This document shows, piece by piece, positions 9,381 to 18,234 of a stretch of DNA of 64,000 nucleotides. Position 1 is the first letter of the stretch. Each line of letters starts with the position of its first letter. Below the pieces are notes generated by a model. It made no database searches. It had not been told where the DNA came from and saw nothing but the letters and a program-made list of their open reading frames with translations. The stretch comes from Phytobacter palmae. GTDB taxonomy: Bacteria > Pseudomonadota > Gammaproteobacteria > Enterobacterales > Enterobacteriaceae. The stretch spans positions 1-64,000 of the forward strand of contig FONB01000006.1 of the NCBI GenBank assembly GCA_900112785.1, read 5' to 3'. Both the position numbers and the translations under genes were made by a program.

Positions 9381-10739
9381 ATGCAAACCGTATTAGCAAA
9401 AATCGTCGCGGATAAGGCGATTTGGGTAGCCGCCCGCAAGGAGCAGCAGCCGCTGGCCAGTTTTCAGAACGACGTGGTGCCGAGCACCCGTCGCTTCTAC
9501 GACGCCCTGCAGGGTACGCGCACCGCGTTTATCCTGGAATGCAAAAAGGCCTCCCCGTCCAAAGGGGTGATTCGCAATGATTTCGACCCGGCGCGTATCG
9601 CCGGGGTATACAGGCATCATGCGTCGGCGATCTCTGTGCTGACTGACGAGAAATATTTTCAGGGCAGTTTTGATTTTCTCCCTGTCGTGAGCGGCATCGC
9701 GCATCAGCCGATTCTGTGCAAGGATTTTATTATTGACCCTTACCAGATTTACCTGGCGCGTTTTTACCAGGCCGATGCCTGCCTGTTGATGCTCTCGGTA
9801 CTGGATGATGAGCAATACCGCCAGCTTTCTGCCGTAGCTCACAGCCTGAACATGGGCGTACTGACCGAAGTCAGCAACGAAGAAGAGCTGGAACGCGCTA
9901 TCGCGCTCGGGGCAAAAGTGGTCGGTATCAATAACCGCGACCTGCGCGATCTGTCCATTGATCTGAACCGTACTCGTCAGTTAGCACCGCGTCTTGGCGC
10001 AGGGGTAACGGTCATCAGCGAATCGGGCATTAATACCTATGCGCAGGTACGTGAACTGAGCCATTTCGTCAATGGTTTCCTGATTGGTTCCGCGCTTATG
10101 TCTTATGACGATCTGGACGCCGCCGTTAAACGCGTTTTGCTTGGCGAGAATAAAGTCTGTGGCCTGACGCGTCCGCAGGATGCCCGGGTTGCTCATGAAG
10201 CGGGGGCAATTTACGGCGGCCTGATCTTCGTTGCCTCTTCCCCGCGTGCCGTCGACGTCACCCAGGCCCGCGCAGTGATGGCAGGCGCGCCGCTCCAGTA
10301 TGTGGGCGTATTCCGTAATGCCCCTGTCGAAACCGTGTCGGCAAACGTGGAGCAACTGGGGTTAGTCGCCGTACAGTTACACGGCAGTGAAGACCAGCAC
10401 TATATCGACACGCTGCGTAAGCAGCTGCCGGACAGCGTGCAAATCTGGAAGGCGCTGAGCGTGGGCGATACCCTTCCTGCTCGCAATCTGAACCACGTTG
10501 ATAAGTATGTTTTTGATAACGGCCAGGGCGGTAGCGGTACGCGTTTTGACTGGAACCTGCTGTCAGGACAAGCGCTGGACAACGTACTGCTCGCGGGCGG
10601 ACTTGGCGCAGATAACTGCGTGGAAGCAGCCAAAACCGGCTGTGCCGGACTCGATTTTAATTCAGGCGTAGAGTCTGAACCCGGGAAAAAAGACGCCGAT
10701 AAAGTGGCCTCGGTATTCCGAACTTTACGCGCTTATTAA
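9381..10739 (+). CDS. trpC: Bifunctional indole-3-glycerol-phosphate synthase / phosphoribosylanthranilate isomerase
   Basis: Two TIM barrels are fused in 452 residues. The N-terminal barrel (about 1-255) closes the indole ring (IGPS; ECKKASPSKG and CKDFIIDPYQI motifs). The C-terminal barrel (about 256-452) isomerises phosphoribosylanthranilate (PRAI; KVCGLTRPQDA, AVQLHGSEDQ and LAGGLGADN). The ATG lies three bases after the trpD stop. The reactions run in reverse order along the chain, as in other enterics. Confidence 0.97.
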   Translation: MQTVLAKIVADKAIWVAARKEQQPLASFQNDVVPSTRRFYDALQGTRTAFILECKKASPSKGVIRNDFDPARIAGVYRHHASAISVLTDEKYFQGSFDFLPVVSGIAHQPILCKDFIIDPYQIYLARFYQADACLLMLSVLDDEQYRQLSAVAHSLNMGVLTEVSNEEELERAIALGAKVVGINNRDLRDLSIDLNRTRQLAPRLGAGVTVISESGINTYAQVRELSHFVNGFLIGSALMSYDDLDAAVKRVLLGENKVCGLTRPQDARVAHEAGAIYGGLIFVASSPRAVDVTQARAVMAGAPLQYVGVFRNAPVETVSANVEQLGLVAVQLHGSEDQHYIDTLRKQLPDSVQIWKALSVGDTLPARNLNHVDKYVFDNGQGGSGTRFDWNLLSGQALDNVLLAGGLGADNCVEAAKTGCAGLDFNSGVESEPGKKDADKVASVFRTLRAY

Positions 10740-10751
10740 GGAAGAAAAACC

Positions 10752-11945
10752 ATGACGACATTATTAAATCCGTATTTTGGTGAGTTTGGCGGCATGTATG
10801 TGCCGCAAATTCTGATGCCTGCACTGCGTCAGCTGGAAGAAGCCTTTGTCAGCGCGCAAAAAGATCCTGAATTTCAGGCACAGTTCACCGATTTACTGAA
10901 AAACTATGCCGGTCGCCCGACCGCGCTCACCAAATGCCAGAACATTACTGCGGGAACCAACACCACCCTCTACCTTAAGCGTGAAGATCTGCTGCACGGC
11001 GGCGCGCATAAGACCAACCAGGTGCTGGGTCAGGCACTGCTGGCGAAGCGGATGGGTAAAACTGAAATCATCGCCGAGACGGGTGCTGGTCAGCACGGTG
11101 TTGCATCGGCGCTTGCCAGCGCCCTGCTCGGACTGAAATGCCGCATTTACATGGGTGCGAAAGATGTTGAGCGGCAGTCACCGAACGTTTTCCGCATGCG
11201 TTTAATGGGCGCAGAAGTGATCCCGGTGCATAGCGGCTCCGCCACTCTGAAAGATGCCTGTAACGAAGCGCTGCGCGACTGGTCTGGCAGCTACGATACC
11301 GCACACTACATGCTCGGTACTGCCGCAGGTCCACACCCCTTCCCGACCATTGTGCGCGAATTCCAGCGGATGATCGGTGAAGAAACTAAAGTGCAGATCC
11401 TCGAAAAAGAGGGCCGCCTGCCGGATGCCGTCATCGCCTGCGTGGGCGGCGGTTCCAATGCGATCGGCATGTTTGCCGATTTCATTGAAGAGACCAGCGT
11501 TGGCCTTATCGGGGTCGAACCTGCCGGACACGGCATCGAGACCGGCGAACACGGCGCACCGCTTAAACATGGCCGTGTGGGGATCTATTTCGGCATGAAA
11601 TCCCCAATGATGCAGACCGATGAAGGCCAGATCGAGGAATCCTATTCTATCTCTGCGGGTCTGGATTTCCCGTCAGTTGGCCCGCAGCACGCTTATCTGA
11701 ACAGCACCGGTCGTGCGGATTATGTCTCCATCACCGATGACGAAGCGCTTGAGGCCTTTAAGACGCTGTGCCGCCACGAAGGGATTATTCCGGCGCTGGA
11801 GTCCTCCCACGCCCTGGCCCATGCGCTGAAAATGATGCGTGAAAACCCGGAAAAAGAGCAGTTGCTGGTGGTTAACCTGTCTGGCCGTGGAGATAAAGAC
11901 ATCTTCACCGTACACGATATTTTGAAAGCGCGAGGGGAAATCTGA
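10752..11945 (+). CDS. trpB: Tryptophan synthase beta chain
   Basis: This PLP enzyme joins indole to serine to make tryptophan. The PLP lysine is K87 in GGAHKTNQ, and the phosphate-binding loop GGGSNAIG is near residue 232. The 397 residues match E. coli. GAAGAAA before the ATG provides the ribosome site, and the stop overlaps the trpA ATG. It works as an alpha2beta2 complex with TrpA, with indole channelled between the two. Confidence 0.98.
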   Translation: MTTLLNPYFGEFGGMYVPQILMPALRQLEEAFVSAQKDPEFQAQFTDLLKNYAGRPTALTKCQNITAGTNTTLYLKREDLLHGGAHKTNQVLGQALLAKRMGKTEIIAETGAGQHGVASALASALLGLKCRIYMGAKDVERQSPNVFRMRLMGAEVIPVHSGSATLKDACNEALRDWSGSYDTAHYMLGTAAGPHPFPTIVREFQRMIGEETKVQILEKEGRLPDAVIACVGGGSNAIGMFADFIEETSVGLIGVEPAGHGIETGEHGAPLKHGRVGIYFGMKSPMMQTDEGQIEESYSISAGLDFPSVGPQHAYLNSTGRADYVSITDDEALEAFKTLCRHEGIIPALESSHALAHALKMMRENPEKEQLLVVNLSGRGDKDIFTVHDILKARGEI

Positions 11946-12751
11946 TGGAACGCTACGAGACACTTTTTAAGCAGTTGAAGGAACGCAAGGAAGGCGCATT
12001 TGTTCCCTTTGTCACGCTGGGCGATCCGTCACCAGAACAATCGCTGAAAATCATCGATACCCTGATTGAAGCTGGTGCGGATGCGCTGGAATTAGGGATT
12101 CCGTTTTCCGACCCACTGGCAGACGGCCCGACCATTCAAAACGCAACGCTGCGTGCCTTTGCCGCAGGCGTAACGCCGGGCCAGTGTTTTGAAATGCTGT
12201 CCGCGATTCGCCAGAAACACCCGACGATCCCTATCGGCCTGCTGATGTACGCCAACCTCGTCTTTAGCCGCGGTATCGATGAGTTCTATGCCCAGTGCGA
12301 GAAAGCGGGTGTCGACTCTGTACTGGTTGCCGACGTGCCGGTAGAGGAGTCTGCACCGTTCCGCCAGGCCGCGCTGCGTCATAATGTCGCGCCGATTTTC
12401 ATCTGTCCGCCGAATGCCGATGACGATCTGTTGCGGCAAATTGCCTCGCACGGTCGCGGCTATACCTACCTGCTCTCCCGCGCCGGGGTAACCGGGGCTG
12501 AAAACCGTGCCGCGCTGCCGCTCCACCACCTGGTCGAAAAACTGACCGAGTACAATGCCGCGCCGCCATTACAGGGGTTTGGCATCTCCGCACCGGATCA
12601 GGTAACTGCGGCAATTGACGCCGGTGCTGCCGGGGCGATTTCAGGTTCGGCTATCGTTAAGATTATTGAGAAGAACGTGGATAAACCTGCCGCGATGCTC
12701 GAAGAGCTTGGCGCGTTTGTGCGGGCGATGAAAGCCGGCACTCGTCAGTAA
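11945..12751 (+). CDS. trpA: Tryptophan synthase alpha chain
   Basis: This TIM-barrel enzyme splits indole-3-glycerol phosphate into indole and glyceraldehyde 3-phosphate. The catalytic residues E49 ([11 protein letters not shown]) and D60 (ADGPTIQ) are in place, and [10 protein letters not shown] with [10 protein letters not shown] forms the phosphate site. The length of 268 is standard. It is the last gene of the operon and is followed by the trp terminator. Confidence 0.97.
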   Translation: MERYETLFKQLKERKEGAFVPFVTLGDPSPEQSLKIIDTLIEAGADALELGIPFSDPLADGPTIQNATLRAFAAGVTPGQCFEMLSAIRQKHPTIPIGLLMYANLVFSRGIDEFYAQCEKAGVDSVLVADVPVEESAPFRQAALRHNVAPIFICPPNADDDLLRQIASHGRGYTYLLSRAGVTGAENRAALPLHHLVEKLTEYNAAPPLQGFGISAPDQVTAAIDAGAAGAISGSAIVKIIEKNVDKPAAMLEELGAFVRAMKAGTRQ

Positions 12752-12761
12752 TGCCTCCTGG

Positions 12762-12788
12762 CGCCCGGCACGTCGCCGGGCGTTTTAC
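12762..12788 (+). terminator. trp operon terminator
   Basis: Eight perfect GC-rich pairs (12762-12769 with 12775-12782) and a five-base loop are followed by TTTTA, eleven bases after the trpA stop. Confidence 0.9.
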
Positions 12789-13114
12789 CCGCGAGCTATA
12801 TGTGCAGCTATTTCTCCACCTGCCAAAGCAGCATCCATACATCCCACGCCGCCCCATTCCATAGATGCCCCCTTTATCCGCTGATGCGTCTGTCTTTCAT
12901 ATTCGTTTTGCACCGGGCTGTGGTTTTCCTTTTTTCACCTGACGGCTGGCTGTTAACTGCAACACAATCTTGATTCGCGGCGGCTGTCCCGGGGCGATTC
13001 TCCATTGCCAGGCCAACGTTAACACTTAATAATGTCGCGGATATGCAGGACACGGATGACAAGTATGCTCATCATCCGTCAGACGCTAATGTCTTTAATG
13101 GGAAGGATGTCCAT
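12789..13114. other. Spacer between trp terminator and small membrane gene
   Basis: About 325 bases. I see no RNA gene and no convincing protein; short frames on either strand lack ribosome sites. A plausible sigma-70 promoter lies at 13005-13033 (listed separately). E. coli carries yciGFE-type genes in this interval, but nothing similar is visible here. Confidence 0.6.
13005..13033 (+). promoter_or_regulatory. Candidate promoter for the small membrane protein gene
   Basis: TTGCCA (13005-13010) and AATAAT (13028-13033) are separated by 17 bases. Transcription would then start near 13040, leaving a leader of about 75 bases before the ATG at 13115. This is inference from consensus similarity only. 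Confidence 0.4.
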
Positions 13115-13300
13115 ATGCTTAATAGAGCCGCGTTAATAAGAGGCTGGTTTACCGTTGCGACTATTTTTACCTGCTTCACCCTTGGTAATTATATCGGGCA
13201 TTACTATTTTGCCGGTTCACGTATTCCCTGGCTTATAGGAGTTATTGCCGCGATGGCTATCAACTGGGGAGCGTATGGCGTGTTGAAAAAGCTGACATGA
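13115..13300 (+). CDS. Small two-helix membrane protein, unknown function
   Basis: A 61-residue protein begins MLNRAALIRGWFTV. It shows two hydrophobic helices, about residues 10-24 and 38-55, joined by a short loop with YYFAGSR, and a basic C-terminus KKLT. GGAAGGA sits seven bases before the ATG at 13115, which is why I chose it. The frame is open further to an ATG at 13043, giving 85 residues with a hydrophilic N-terminus, but that ATG has a poor ribosome site and lies at the predicted transcript start. I do not recognise the family. It stands alone between trp and ompW and is followed by a shared terminator. Confidence 0.7.
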   Translation: MLNRAALIRGWFTVATIFTCFTLGNYIGHYYFAGSRIPWLIGVIAAMAINWGAYGVLKKLT

Positions 13301-13313
13301 TCGAATCGTTGAT

Positions 13314-13341
13314 AAAACTGGCCACTTGTCGGGCCAGTTTT
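13314..13341. terminator. Bidirectional terminator between small membrane gene and ompW
   Basis: Ten perfect pairs (AAAACTGGCC/GGCCAGTTTT) with an eight-base loop lie between two convergent genes. Each arm ends in A/T runs, so it serves both strands. Confidence 0.88.
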
Positions 13342-13353
13342 ATATTGCGGAAA

Positions 13354-13992
13354 TCAGAAGCGATAACCTGCAGAGAACATAAATACCCACGGGTCGAGAC
13401 GTGTACTTACACTTTGTTGCGCGCCTCCCGCTTTAAAGCGAACATCCGTATCAATATCCATGTACCAGACCGAGGCGTTAATAAGCCAGTTACGGTTTAT
13501 CAAATAATCCAGCCCAACCTGCCCTGCCGCGCCCCAGGAGTTTTTGAGACTCAAATCAGAAAGGCCAGCTGATTTACCCGTATCGTTGAATTTCTCATCA
13601 AAGAACATGGTGTAATTGATACCCGCGCCAATATATGGGCGAACTTTACTGTTGGCATCACCAAAATACCATTGTGCCATCAGTGTCGGGGGTAAATGGT
13701 GAACGGTCGCGATATCACCGGTTGGGCCTGTTCCTACTTTATGACGAAACGGTGTTGCTGCCAGGAGTTCCACACCAACGTTGTCCGTCGCCATATACGT
13801 CATGGTCAGGCCAAGCTGGGTATTATTATTGACGTGAAAACTTCCCAGACTCCCTAATACATTATCCGATCCCTCCGTCGGCCTGACGGTTGCGGAACCG
13901 GCACGCATGAAAAATTCACCAGCTTCATGCGCACACGCGGCGCCCGCGGAAAGACTACTCAGGATCAATGCTGCCACGGCTAATTTATTCAT
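13354..13992 (-). CDS. ompW: Outer membrane protein OmpW
   Basis: This small eight-stranded beta-barrel forms a hydrophobic channel in the outer membrane; in E. coli it is the colicin S4 receptor. The signal peptide covers residues 1-21 and ends ACA, before HEAGEFFMRAGSA. The barrel motifs TPFRHKVGTGPTGDIATVHH and LPPTLMAQWYFGD are present, and the chain ends with the outer-membrane aromatic signature SAGYRF. The ATG at 13992, with GGAG five bases upstream, gives 212 residues as in E. coli; the frame is open further upstream without family similarity. Confidence 0.95.
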   Translation of the reverse strand: MNKLAVAALILSSLSAGAACAHEAGEFFMRAGSATVRPTEGSDNVLGSLGSFHVNNNTQLGLTMTYMATDNVGVELLAATPFRHKVGTGPTGDIATVHHLPPTLMAQWYFGDANSKVRPYIGAGINYTMFFDEKFNDTGKSAGLSDLSLKNSWGAAGQVGLDYLINRNWLINASVWYMDIDTDVRFKAGGAQQSVSTRLDPWVFMFSAGYRF

Positions 13993-14053
13993 ATCCACTC
14001 CATGTATGTGGTTTTTCATAGGCGCCGTGAATATACCTATAAAAGAGTACATC

Positions 14054-14072
14054 GTGATCCAATCTGGATCAC
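14054..14072. promoter_or_regulatory. 19-base perfect palindrome upstream of ompW
   Basis: GTGATCCAATCTGGATCAC has seven-base arms and a five-base centre, about 62 bases before the ompW ATG. The spacing does not fit CRP (TGTGA-N6-TCACA) or FNR (TTGAT-N4-ATCAA). It looks like an operator for an unidentified dimeric regulator. Confidence 0.5.
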
Positions 14073-14270
14073 ATTACATTCGCTAATTTAACATTTATTG
14101 ATCTGAGTTAATTTTGGCTGTCATTTCCGATATTTAATTTTTGTATTTACATCAATTTTATCCTTTAAACGTGCCAAAAATATCGTCATCGCTCCCTCTT
14201 GCGGACACGTGCCAGTGGGTCTAATTTAATGAACTCCTATGAATTGATGCGTAGTGATTGCAGGTGTGCC

Positions 14271-14666
14271 ATGAGTGATCTCAACCCGTGCATGTCGTGC
14301 GGAGCCTGTTGTGCTTATTTTCGTGTCTCTTTCTACTGGGCCGAGGCGGATGACGCTGGCGGCACTGTTCCGGCTCAGCTTACCGAGCCTATCACCCCAT
14401 TTTTACGCTGTATGCGCGGGACCAATCAGAAGCAAAGCCATTGCGTCGCGCTGGAAGGCGTTCCGGGTGAATCAGCGCGTTGCCGCATTTATGAGCAACG
14501 ACCATCCCCATGCCGTGAATTTATGATGTCGGGGGAGAATAACGAGGCCAATGAGGCCTGTGATCGCGCCCGTGCGTATTACGGATTACCGCCGCTTTAC
14601 AAAGATATGCTTTTCCATACATCCACGGAGGCTGCCACCGATGAGTCTTTCAGGGTACAATTGTGA
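14271..14666 (+). CDS. YkgJ-family cysteine-cluster protein
   Basis: This 131-residue protein begins [17 protein letters not shown]. The N-terminal CxxCGxCC (C7, C10, C13, C14) and the later [14 protein letters not shown] block are the signature of the YkgJ/CxxCxxCC family, thought to bind zinc or an iron-sulphur cluster; no reaction is established. I chose the ATG at 14271, preceded by AGGTG; an upstream in-frame ATG at 14199 adds 24 residues without family similarity. It lies 33 bases before yciC in the same direction, so the two may be cotranscribed. E. coli K-12 has no gene at this position. Confidence 0.82.
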   Translation: MSDLNPCMSCGACCAYFRVSFYWAEADDAGGTVPAQLTEPITPFLRCMRGTNQKQSHCVALEGVPGESARCRIYEQRPSPCREFMMSGENNEANEACDRARAYYGLPPLYKDMLFHTSTEAATDESFRVQL

Positions 14667-14699
14667 TGAATTTAACATTGCAGAACTCAAGGAGAGTGC

Positions 14700-15440
14700 A
14701 TGTCTATCACGGCGAAATCCGTTTACCGTGACACGGGGAATTTTTTTCGTAATCAGTTTGTTACTATTTTGCTGATTGCACTTCTATGCGCGTTTATTAC
14801 AGTACTGTTAGGACGTCTCTTTTCACCCAGTGACGCCCAGCTTGCGATCCTGAGTGAAGGCGATAACCTGGCGGGAAGGACAGATTTGTTCGATCTGGTC
14901 CGTAATATGACGCCGGAACAGCAACAGGTTTTATTGCGTACCTCAGCGGCTGCCACATTTTCTGGTTTGATCGGGAATGCTATTTTGGTGGGCGGCGTAT
15001 TGATGATGATCCGCATGATCTCAGCAGGCCAGCGCGTCAGTGCGCTTCGCGCTATTGGTGCCAGCGCACCTGTACTGCCTGCGCTGTTTATCCTGATTAT
15101 GCTGACAACCCTTTTGGTTCAAATCGGCATCATTCTCATCGTACCTGGCGTGTTAATGGCCATTTTGCTGGCATTCGCGCCAGTAATGATTGTTCAGGAT
15201 CGCGCGGGTGTTCTTTCGGCGATGCGCGGCAGTATGCGTCTGGGCTGGAATAATATGCGTCTGGTCGCGCCTGCGGTCATCGCCTGGTTGCTGGCAAAAA
15301 TCGTACTGCTGATGTACGCACACAATTTAGCATTTCTCACGCCGGAAATCGGTGCAGTGGTCGCCAACACGGTGAGTAACATGATATCTGTAGCTTTGCT
15401 CATTTATCTGTTTCGCCTGTACATGCTGATACGTCAGTGA
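14700..15440 (+). CDS. yciC: UPF0259 membrane protein YciC
   Basis: This 246-residue integral membrane protein is closely similar to E. coli YciC (247 residues). Several hydrophobic segments are visible, near 20-38, 84-105, 120-160 and 190-240. The function is unknown beyond membrane location. AAGGAG precedes the ATG. It is followed after 41 bases by yciB in the same direction. Confidence 0.92.
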   Translation: MSITAKSVYRDTGNFFRNQFVTILLIALLCAFITVLLGRLFSPSDAQLAILSEGDNLAGRTDLFDLVRNMTPEQQQVLLRTSAAATFSGLIGNAILVGGVLMMIRMISAGQRVSALRAIGASAPVLPALFILIMLTTLLVQIGIILIVPGVLMAILLAFAPVMIVQDRAGVLSAMRGSMRLGWNNMRLVAPAVIAWLLAKIVLLMYAHNLAFLTPEIGAVVANTVSNMISVALLIYLFRLYMLIRQ

Positions 15441-15481
15441 TTTTTCGCCTGCGAAAGCAGGCAACTTAACGGAACCGTAGA

Positions 15482-16021
15482 ATGAAGCAGTTTCTTGATT
15501 TTCTCCCACTGGTAGTATTTTTCGCTTTTTACAAGCTGTATGACATTTATGCAGCGACAACGGCCTTAATCATCGCTACGGCTGTTGTCCTGATTTACAG
15601 CTGGGTGCGTTATCGAAAAGTCGAAAAGATGGCGCTTATTACTTTTATACTGGTAGCCGTTTTCGGTGGGCTGACGGTTTTCTTCCATAATGACGAATTC
15701 ATTAAATGGAAAGTCACGGTCATCTACGCCCTGTTTGCAGGCGCGTTGTTGTTTAGTCAGTGGGTAATGAAAAAACCGCTTATCCAGCGCATGCTTGGTA
15801 AAGAGCTCACACTGCCGCCGTTAGTCTGGGAGCGTCTCAATATTGCCTGGGCGCTGTTTTTCATCCTTTGTGGCCTGGCAAATATCTACATTGCCTTCTG
15901 GTTGCCGCAGAATATCTGGGTGAATTTCAAGGTATTTGGTTTAACCGCGTTGACGCTTATCTTTACCGTGTTAAGCGGCATCTACATTTATCGCCACATG
16001 CCTCAGGACGATAAATCCTGA
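15482..16021 (+). CDS. yciB: Inner membrane septation protein A homologue YciB
   Basis: This five-segment inner-membrane protein of 179 residues, the same length as in E. coli, belongs to the IspZ/YciB family. In E. coli it affects cell division and envelope integrity and interacts with divisome/elongasome proteins. The family start [14 protein letters not shown] and the central [19 protein letters not shown] are present. The chain ends [13 protein letters not shown] strong terminator follows. Confidence 0.94.
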   Translation: MKQFLDFLPLVVFFAFYKLYDIYAATTALIIATAVVLIYSWVRYRKVEKMALITFILVAVFGGLTVFFHNDEFIKWKVTVIYALFAGALLFSQWVMKKPLIQRMLGKELTLPPLVWERLNIAWALFFILCGLANIYIAFWLPQNIWVNFKVFGLTALTLIFTVLSGIYIYRHMPQDDKS

Positions 16022-16030
16022 GTGGTGCAT

Positions 16031-16057
16031 AAAAAGCCGGGCGCTGTCCGGCTTTTT
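16031..16057. terminator. Terminator after yciB
   Basis: Ten pairs (AAAAAGCCGG/CCGGCTTTTT), a seven-base loop and a T-run lie ten bases after the yciB stop. Confidence 0.92.
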
Positions 16058-16147
16058 TTCCCACAGACCAGCTTATCTAATTGTTTTCAGCTATAAATCC
16101 ATAGTAGCATCCCGCCAGAATTCCCCTTCTTTATTGATGAGATAATC

Positions 16148-16549
16148 ATGTCTAACACTCAGGATGCACCGCAGGGCGAACTTGTCCTGCGCACACTGGC
16201 GATGCCGGCAGATACCAATGCAAACGGTGATATTTTTGGCGGCTGGCTGATGTCGCAGATGGATATGGGCGGTGCAATTCTTGCTAAAGAGATAGCTCAT
16301 GGACGCGTGGTGACGGTCCGCGTCGACGGCATGAGTTTTCTGCGCCCGGTAGCAGTGGGCGACGTGGTGTGCTGTTATGCGCGTTGCGTGAAGCGCGGTA
16401 ATACGTCGATTACCATTAACGTCGAAGTCTGGATTAAAAAGGTCGCCTCAGAACCTATCGGTCAACGTTATAAGGCTACAGAGGCACTGTTTATTTATGT
16501 TGCCGTAGATAACGACGGTAAGCCGCGGCCGCTGCCCGCTCAGGCATAA
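16148..16549 (+). CDS. yciA: Acyl-CoA thioesterase YciA
   Basis: This single hotdog-fold thioesterase of 133 residues hydrolyses a broad range of acyl-CoAs in the cytoplasm. The family motif NANGDIFGGWLMSQMD, with its catalytic Asp, is near residues 24-39. The HGRVVTVRVDGMSFLRPVAVGD strand/loop region follows. It is nearly identical to E. coli YciA through residue 120. It converges on tonB, with a shared terminator in between. Confidence 0.95.
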   Translation: MSNTQDAPQGELVLRTLAMPADTNANGDIFGGWLMSQMDMGGAILAKEIAHGRVVTVRVDGMSFLRPVAVGDVVCCYARCVKRGNTSITINVEVWIKKVASEPIGQRYKATEALFIYVAVDNDGKPRPLPAQA

Positions 16550-16576
16550 AAAAAGCCTCCATCAGGAGGCTTTTTT
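16548..16576. terminator. Bidirectional terminator between yciA and tonB
   Basis: GCCTCC/GGAGGC with flanking A-run and T-run arms and an ATCA loop sits between the two convergent stops. Confidence 0.92.
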
Positions 16577-16578
16577 GC

Positions 16579-17307
16579 TTAATCCATTGTCGCGCCACCC
16601 TCCAGGCGGAAGATAATATTGACCGTGATACCGGTGCCCGGTTTGCCCGGTTCATAACGCCATTTACGCATGGCCGTTTTCACATCACGCTCAAACATAT
16701 TCGCCGGTTGGGCTGAAAGTATCTCCACGTTGTCGATACGCCCGTCCGCTAATACGTCAAATTTCACGCGAACACGTCCTTCAATACGCAACGTTTGTGC
16801 ACGCGGCGGATATAGAGGCTGGGGGCGGCTTAATGCTCGCGGGGCTGCCGGAACCGACGGCGCAGGTTTGCTGGCGACGGCTGGAGCGCTATTCATCACC
16901 TGGCGCGGTGGAGCATTACTTTCGACCGGTGCCGCCGGGCGGGGTTCTGCCGGTTTTGCTTCGCGCTTAGGCTGCTCAATTTTTTTCTCCGGTTTCGGCT
17001 TCGGTTTAGGTTTCGGCTTCGGTTCAGGTTTGTGGATCACCACCGGTGCCTCTTTTGGCGGCTCGGGGACAGGTTCCGGCTCGGGTTCAGGCTCAGGCTC
17101 TGCTACCGGTTCGGGTGGTGGCTGCACCGCCTGCGGCGGTTCCAGTTCTGCGGGAGTCACCATGGTCACCGTGATCGGCGAAGCAGGTGCAGGTAATTCA
17201 ATAACCTGATGTACCGAGGCATACAAGATGGCGGCCACAACAGCGCCATGCATACCGACGGACAACAGTGTCGGCCAGGGAAAGCGACGGGGTAAATCGA
17301 GGGCCAT
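16579..17307 (-). CDS. tonB: Energy-transducing protein TonB
   Basis: TonB carries energy from ExbB-ExbD in the inner membrane to outer-membrane siderophore and cobalamin receptors. The N-terminal signal anchor (about 12-32) keeps S16, H20 and S31 of the SHLS face, with isoleucine at position 27. A Glu-Pro repeat (about 70-83) and Lys-Pro repeat (about 93-108) form the periplasm-spanning rod. The C-terminal domain (about 165-242) includes IEGRVRVKFDV and MRKWRYEPGKPG. The ATG at 17307 matches the E. coli start (M-x-LDLPRRFPWP); another ATG at 17316 (MTSMALD) is possible. Regulation by Fur is likely. Confidence 0.94.
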   Translation of the reverse strand: MALDLPRRFPWPTLLSVGMHGAVVAAILYASVHQVIELPAPASPITVTMVTPAELEPPQAVQPPPEPVAEPEPEPEPEPVPEPPKEAPVVIHKPEPKPKPKPKPKPEKKIEQPKREAKPAEPRPAAPVESNAPPRQVMNSAPAVASKPAPSVPAAPRALSRPQPLYPPRAQTLRIEGRVRVKFDVLADGRIDNVEILSAQPANMFERDVKTAMRKWRYEPGKPGTGITVNIIFRLEGGATMD

Positions 17308-17345
17308 TGAAGTCATAATCGTTTCAGTTGAAAAAGCAAAGCTAG

Positions 17346-17375
17346 ATTCTAAATGCAAATAGCAATCATATTCAA
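17346..17375 (-). promoter_or_regulatory. tonB promoter with Fur-box-like sequence
   Basis: On the minus strand, TTGAAT (17370-17375) and TAGAAT (17346-17351) are 18 bases apart. The spacer ATGATTGCTATTTGCATT resembles the Fur-bound element of the E. coli tonB promoter, so iron repression is expected. Confidence 0.6.
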
Positions 17376-17526
17376 CCAGCCATCGCACCTGTCGGAGTTT
17401 TTGCGCGTATACGGTTAAAAAAAGCACTCACGAAATGGGGATATTCGCTCACCATCATCTTTGCATTGCAGCCATTTATGGATTCACATAACGTAGTGGT
17501 TTTCTCATGATGAAGGAGCCCTACCC

Positions 17527-17823
17527 GTGCTTTACGTTATTTTCTCGCAGGACGTTGCTGATTCTCTCGAAAAACGCCTTTCCGTGCGCCCGGCTCACCT
17601 GGCCCGCCTGCAATTGCTGCATGATGAAGGGCGCTTATTAACGGCAGGTCCAATGCCAGCCGTAGACAGTAACGATCCGGGTGCTGCGGGTTTTACCGGC
17701 TCTACCGTTATCGCGGAATTTGAATCTCTGGAAGCGGCGCAAGCCTGGGCCGATGCGGACCCGTACATTGCGGCTGGCGTTTACCAGCACGTCATCGTCA
17801 AGCCGTTTAAGAAAGTGTTCTGA
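17527..17823 (+). CDS. yciI: YciI family protein
   Basis: This is a 98-residue alpha/beta ferredoxin-like protein of the YciI family, related to dienelactone/muconolactone-type folds. The conserved His/Asp positions RPAHLARL and [22 protein letters not shown] are present. No physiological reaction is established in enterics. AAGGAG precedes the ATG-equivalent start (GTG at 17527). Its place next to tonB is conserved with E. coli. Confidence 0.92.
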   Translation: MLYVIFSQDVADSLEKRLSVRPAHLARLQLLHDEGRLLTAGPMPAVDSNDPGAAGFTGSTVIAEFESLEAAQAWADADPYIAAGVYQHVIVKPFKKVF

Positions 17824-17834
17824 CTGTCAGAAAT

Positions 17835-17867
17835 AATAAAGGGGTAAAGTATGAATACCCCTTTATT
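17835..17867. terminator. Bidirectional terminator between yciI and the SMR gene
   Basis: Twelve perfect pairs (AATAAAGGGGTA/TACCCCTTTATT) with a nine-base loop lie between convergent genes. Confidence 0.88.
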
Positions 17868-17877
17868 TTATAAGCGT

Positions 17878-18216
17878 TTAATGAGCAATCGTTTTTGAGA
17901 ACAAATTAATAATAACCACACCTGCAATAATTAACCCCATCCCCAGCATGGCCGGAAAATCGAGTTTCTGCCCGTGAATAATCCAGGCAACGGCACCAAT
18001 TAATACAATCCCTACGCCGGACCAGATTGCGTAAATCACCCCCGTAGGTATGGTACGCATTGGGATAGTCAGACACCAGAATGCAATACAATAGCCGAGA
18101 ATACTGATAACGCCGGGAACCAGACGGGTAAAGCTATCGGAACTTTTAAGCGCAGTGGTCGCAATCACTTCACTGACAATCGCCAGGGCGAGAAAAATAA
18201 CTGCTTCTTTATTCAT
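17878..18216 (-). CDS. Small multidrug resistance (SMR) family efflux protein
   Basis: A four-helix proton-coupled exporter of 112 residues. The essential membrane glutamate is E16 in LALAIVSEVIATTALK, and the signature IPTGVIYAIWSGVG (W65) is intact, as in EmrE/QacE. The protein would work as an antiparallel dimer in the inner membrane. The substrate cannot be read from sequence: quaternary ammonium compounds, guanidinium or other cations are all possible. It lies 18 bases downstream of the LysE-type gene in the same direction, probably as one unit. E. coli K-12 has no such gene at this place. Confidence 0.88.
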   Translation of the reverse strand: MNKEAVIFLALAIVSEVIATTALKSSDSFTRLVPGVISILGYCIAFWCLTIPMRTIPTGVIYAIWSGVGIVLIGAVAWIIHGQKLDFPAMLGMGLIIAGVVIINLFSKTIAH

Positions 18217-18234
18217 GGTTACCCACTATTGAAA

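Noticed and set aside
12874-13062. A 62-codon minus-strand frame between trpA and the small membrane gene
   Set aside because: No ribosome site, no hydrophobic or domain pattern, and it overlaps the likely promoter of the small membrane gene.
14054-14072. CRP site upstream of ompW
   Set aside because: The half-sites GTGA and TCAC are 11 bases apart instead of the six required, so CRP is unlikely.
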